A stretch of DNA of 64,000 nt from Paramecium sonneborni (taxonomy: Eukaryota > Ciliophora > Oligohymenophorea > Peniculida > Parameciidae), in NCBI GenBank assembly GCA_905182985.1, contig CAJJDN010000100.1, positions 302,820-366,819 of the forward strand, read 5' to 3'. Positions 60,843 through 64,000 of this stretch are shown piece by piece. The first letter of the stretch is position 1. Every line of letters starts with the position of its first letter. Below the pieces are notes generated by a model. It was not told the origin of the DNA, did not search any database, and worked only from the letters and a program-made list of their open reading frames with translations. The translations under genes were made by a program, and so were the position numbers.

Positions 60843-63134
60843 TCACTACATGTTAAGATATGTTAATTCAAAAATTCTAAATCTTAGTAAAGGTTAACAG
60901 ATCCAAACAACAAAATATTTTCCATCATTTGTAATATTAAAACAACAAACTTCATAATGGCATTCTAAAGGTTAAAAAACTTATTAAAATTTACAATCCT
61001 CTAAGTTATTTCTGAAAAAATAAAAATATTTATGATGCTTTATTACTATTAATTAAGTTGGAATATTAAAAATAATTTAAAATTCTTATTATGGCTTCTC
61101 ATCAAGATTTTAAGCTTCAAAATTAAATACTTACTACCTTTAGTATTAATCCTGTATTAATTTATAGCCTTCTAGCTATCCTTAAGATGTTTTACATATT
61201 ATTTAATTATCCATAAGGAATCTAGCACCTCTATTTATTTCTTAAATCGATAAGAGGATAATATTTTTAAATTGCCATTTTAATTTTTAGTTCTTTTCCC
61301 ACAAAATAACTTATTAGTCTTCACCCTAAGAAATTAATTATTATTCAGATTCATTTAAACTTATTGATAATACTTATTGTTAATGTTTCTCAAGAGAATC
61401 AAACAATCTAATTTAATTTTGATCATATGAAATTCTCCAGATTTTAATTGTCTTATCAATACTACAAGATATCAATTCATCCTCTTATGAGTTTAAAATT
61501 AATTAGATTACCCAATTTGAATGTGTTTTGTTAGCTTTGCTACTCTCCCATTTTATTGAAGAAAACCAACCCTATTTTTCTTTCCAGCTTCTAATTGTAT
61601 TATCCTCACTTCCAGAGAAAAACCAATTATATTTCTTACTAAAAACTATACATTTTATTAACTTTTCATGACCATCTAAGATTATATTTGTATCAATTAA
61701 TTATCCTTATTAAAAATTCCATATTTTAATATTGTTGTTTAAACTACTAACCATAATAGATTTATTATTATTGAATGCTAATGCATGACACCATTCATTT
61801 TATTTATATTCTTAAACTAACTTGTATTAAATCTAGTTATATGGTTTTTTTTCTGCATAATCAGATTTTAATTGTAAATTCAATCGGTTAAAAAAAACAC
61901 GAGAAAAAATTCTATCTAACATTAAAGTATTTTAAGCATTAAGCAAAGACTCTTACAATTAATTTTTTGTAAATTAGATTTTTTTTTCATATGATTAGTT
62001 TATAGTTTAAAAAACTCTTTTAAATTTATCAATTTATTTATTTCTTATTTCATCAATAGATTAATTTAATTAATCTATTTCATCAAAAAAATTGTAAGAG
62101 CATTATTTAAATTCTAATTATTATATCTCATCCATCCAAATTGTAACTTAACTTATCATTTAATCCATAGTTTATAAAATTTAAGTCTTATTTTTTATAA
62201 TTTCTCCAAGATAATTATTTAAAATACTTAGAATTCTTTAGCTAGAATCAGAAATTATATTAAGGATATTATTTTTACGTTCTTAAATAGTTTATATTGC
62301 TTCATTAATATTAATACCATTAAATCGTCCTTTTAAATCATTTATGCATTATGAACAGATTAATCTTTAGACTCCTTTAAGATTATTATCAAGCAGTACT
62401 ATGCTTGGAGGACTATCATGTTATTTGTAACATTAAATTGAGTCAATCTTTTCCTACATATTGCATTTTAATTATTATTTAATAACTGTGTTTTCAGATG
62501 ATATTATTTTAGAAAAATAAAGACTTTGATCAATTATCTACTTATCCTTATTCTTAATATTTTATTTTTATTTTAATAAGATCTTTGTTATCTCTAAAAA
62601 TGTTTCTTTAATAATTAAATTGTCTTTGGCTGATACCTAAAAAAATTATTTAATTCTATTATATTTGCACCATTACTCAACAAGATAACTTTTGATTATT
62701 TTATCATTTTCTTTAAAGTCATTTAATATGACAAATATAGGAAAATTTTCTGGATCATCTGTTTTGATTTATTAAACCCAATAATCCAATGTTTTTATCG
62801 GCTTAGTATCTCTACTTTCAATAACTATGATATAGCAATTTGCTTTTCTATAATAAGGGGATATTAAAGGTTAAAATTTTTCATGACCTGAAGTATCCCA
62901 AATCTAAAGTTAAATTTAATTATTACTTCAAGAGAGACATTTTGATCATTAATCTTTACAATTTTTTTAAAATATTCTATTGTTACTGTGAGATATGGGT
63001 CTTAAAAAAATTTAGAATCAATATATTGTTATATTATAGATGTTTTGCCAACGCTGAATAAAAATTATCAAATAAAGTTACCCAGATGATCCGATGAGCA
63101 TTAATTTAAAAGTTAACTATGAATGAGTTGACAT
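60843..63134 (-). CDS. Rab-like GTPase fused to coiled-coil/WD40 protein
   Basis: 746 residues, introns 62904-62926 (23 nt) and 63054-63081 (28 nt, inside the P-loop); the total divides by three with no TGA until 60843-60845. N-terminal Rab/Ras fold: FKLMLIGSSGVGKTSIIQQY (G1), IEIWDTSGHEKFQPLISPYY-type switch II with His where Rab has Gln, VSAKDN (G5); the G4 NKxD is degenerate (LNDFKEND). After ETFLEITKILLK it continues without a stop into CNMQEKIDSIQCYKQHD and LICSQCINDLKG, the N terminus I associate with stand-alone ciliate WD40 proteins, then coiled coil (IDQLNQSIDEIRNKQIDKF) and at least five WD40 blades (SGSEDNTIRSWK, SCSIDKTIKIWR, ISQGEDQQVILWEKN). An internal ATG at 62459 is the alternative start of an unfused WD40 gene. 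Confidence 0.8.
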
Positions 63135-63633
63135 CTTTATTTTTATTTATATTATTAAATATTTTAAGAATAATATCTCAATTACATTTGAATTCAAAGT
63201 AAAATTTGTGCATCCTAAATTACTGAAATGTTTTTAAAAATTATATTATTTTTAAGGTACAAAAACTTAATTTTATTACAGGTCTGAAATTTTATATATT
63301 ACATAACTCAAGTAATTACATCTTTGATTTTTTTTTAATTAATTTTTAATTAAAACTTACAAATATTATTATAATAAACATGGGAATTTATGTATAATAG
63401 TTCATTCAAAATTTAATTTTATTGTTGGCGGGTATTATGAAAAAAATGAAATAAAAAGAACCAAGGCAAATTTGAATAAAGTCAGAAGTTTGGAAATAGA
63501 TTACTATGTATAGATTATTGGGTGAACATAATTTAAAAATAGGTAAAAATATTTACAAACATTTGAAGGGGGAGGACTTATTATCTTGTTATTCTTTTTC
63601 TATCCTTTATATATATTAAATATTTTTGAAAAA

Positions 63634-63807
63634 ATGTCAGCTCCTTATATTATTATTGAATTGCAAACCTAACTTGATAGTCCTATTAAAATAGATGAAG
63701 TTGTTTATGTAGATACAAGGATCAATAATCAAAAGTATTTGCAAATTAACATGTTGAATTAAATTAATAATAATAATAAAGTTTTTTATGTTACTAACAT
63801 TGCTTGA
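63634..63807 (+). other. Short ORF near window end, possibly a first exon
   Basis: 57 residues, MSAPYIIIELQTQLDSPIKI then VVYVDTRINNQKYLQINMLN, ending TGA 63805-63807. A further protein-like frame (MKKLNRNILNKSFQPICYPF) continues to the window end in another phase, so an intron or a frame break is likely. Upstream, 63,420-63,560 has GGYYEKNEIKR-like remnants. No domain recognised. Confidence 0.3.
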
Positions 63808-64000
63808 AAATGTATTTGAAAAATTTTGATGATAGGAAAATAATTATGAAAAAGTTAAATCGTAATATTTTGAATAAATCATTTCAACCCATTTGTTATC
63901 CATTCTTATCACCTTAATATGAATAGATTGAATTAAATATTTTGTTTATGATTTCTTAGTCTACTTTTGTTTAATGCTACTTATAAATAGGTTTTATTAT

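Noticed and set aside
1..64000. tRNA, rRNA or CRISPR arrays
   Set aside because: No tRNA T-arm with supporting arms, no rRNA core motif and no spaced direct repeats were found by eye; a covariance-model search would settle tRNAs and small RNAs.

Overview
The window reads as ciliate nuclear DNA, most likely Paramecium. It is about three-quarters A+T. TAA and TAG occur in frame throughout clear protein domains (as Gln) and TGA is the only stop. Introns are tiny (20-47 nt, mostly 22-31, GT...AG), and genes in the first part are packed with gaps of tens to a few hundred bases. All translations below use TAA/TAG = Gln. Gene calls rest on my hand translation and motif recognition; no database search was run.

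Layout. 1-25,622 is gene-dense and mostly intact: a very large ORF joining a BIRC6-type ubiquitin E2 to a complete UBA1-type E1 (187-5487), a degenerate kinase, a decayed gene, a polyQ protein, an unidentified 202-aa protein, a membrane histidine-kinase-like protein with a degenerate receiver, a TPR-like protein, a CXC/CRC (LIN54/tesmin) protein, an unidentified 557-aa protein, an LRR protein, a small Gln-rich protein, a DHHC palmitoyltransferase, a probable mitochondrial membrane protein, an RBR E3 ligase and mitochondrial ribosomal protein uL1. From about 25.6 kb the character changes. 25.6-45.3 kb is AT-rich, mostly lacks intact genes and carries decayed or frame-broken copies: a Cys-containing relic, a P-loop relic, a SEC24 relic, and a tandem-kinase/coiled-coil gene plus a more decayed paralogue. 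45.3-64 kb mixes intact genes (a protein of MORN-like modules with one module per exon, a beta-propeller protein, and a Rab GTPase fused to a coiled-coil/WD40 protein) with broken ones (a DUF4215-type Cys-rich protein and an H-type lectin).

Six single N bases (186, 5785, 27954, 32047, 35046, 43566) join contigs. Each is flanked by an exact or near-exact duplication of 121-1,898 bp, so the apparent repeats are almost certainly unmerged contig ends. One overlap differs by a 27-bp insertion bounded by TA, which looks like a retained short internal eliminated sequence (IES). Another has unrelated 331- and 530-bp segments between the same flanks.

Functionally, the ubiquitin theme stands out: E1 and E2 activities appear in one polypeptide and an RBR E3 lies about 18 kb away. 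There is no sign that the genes are co-regulated; as is normal in ciliates, neighbours look like independent transcription units on both strands.
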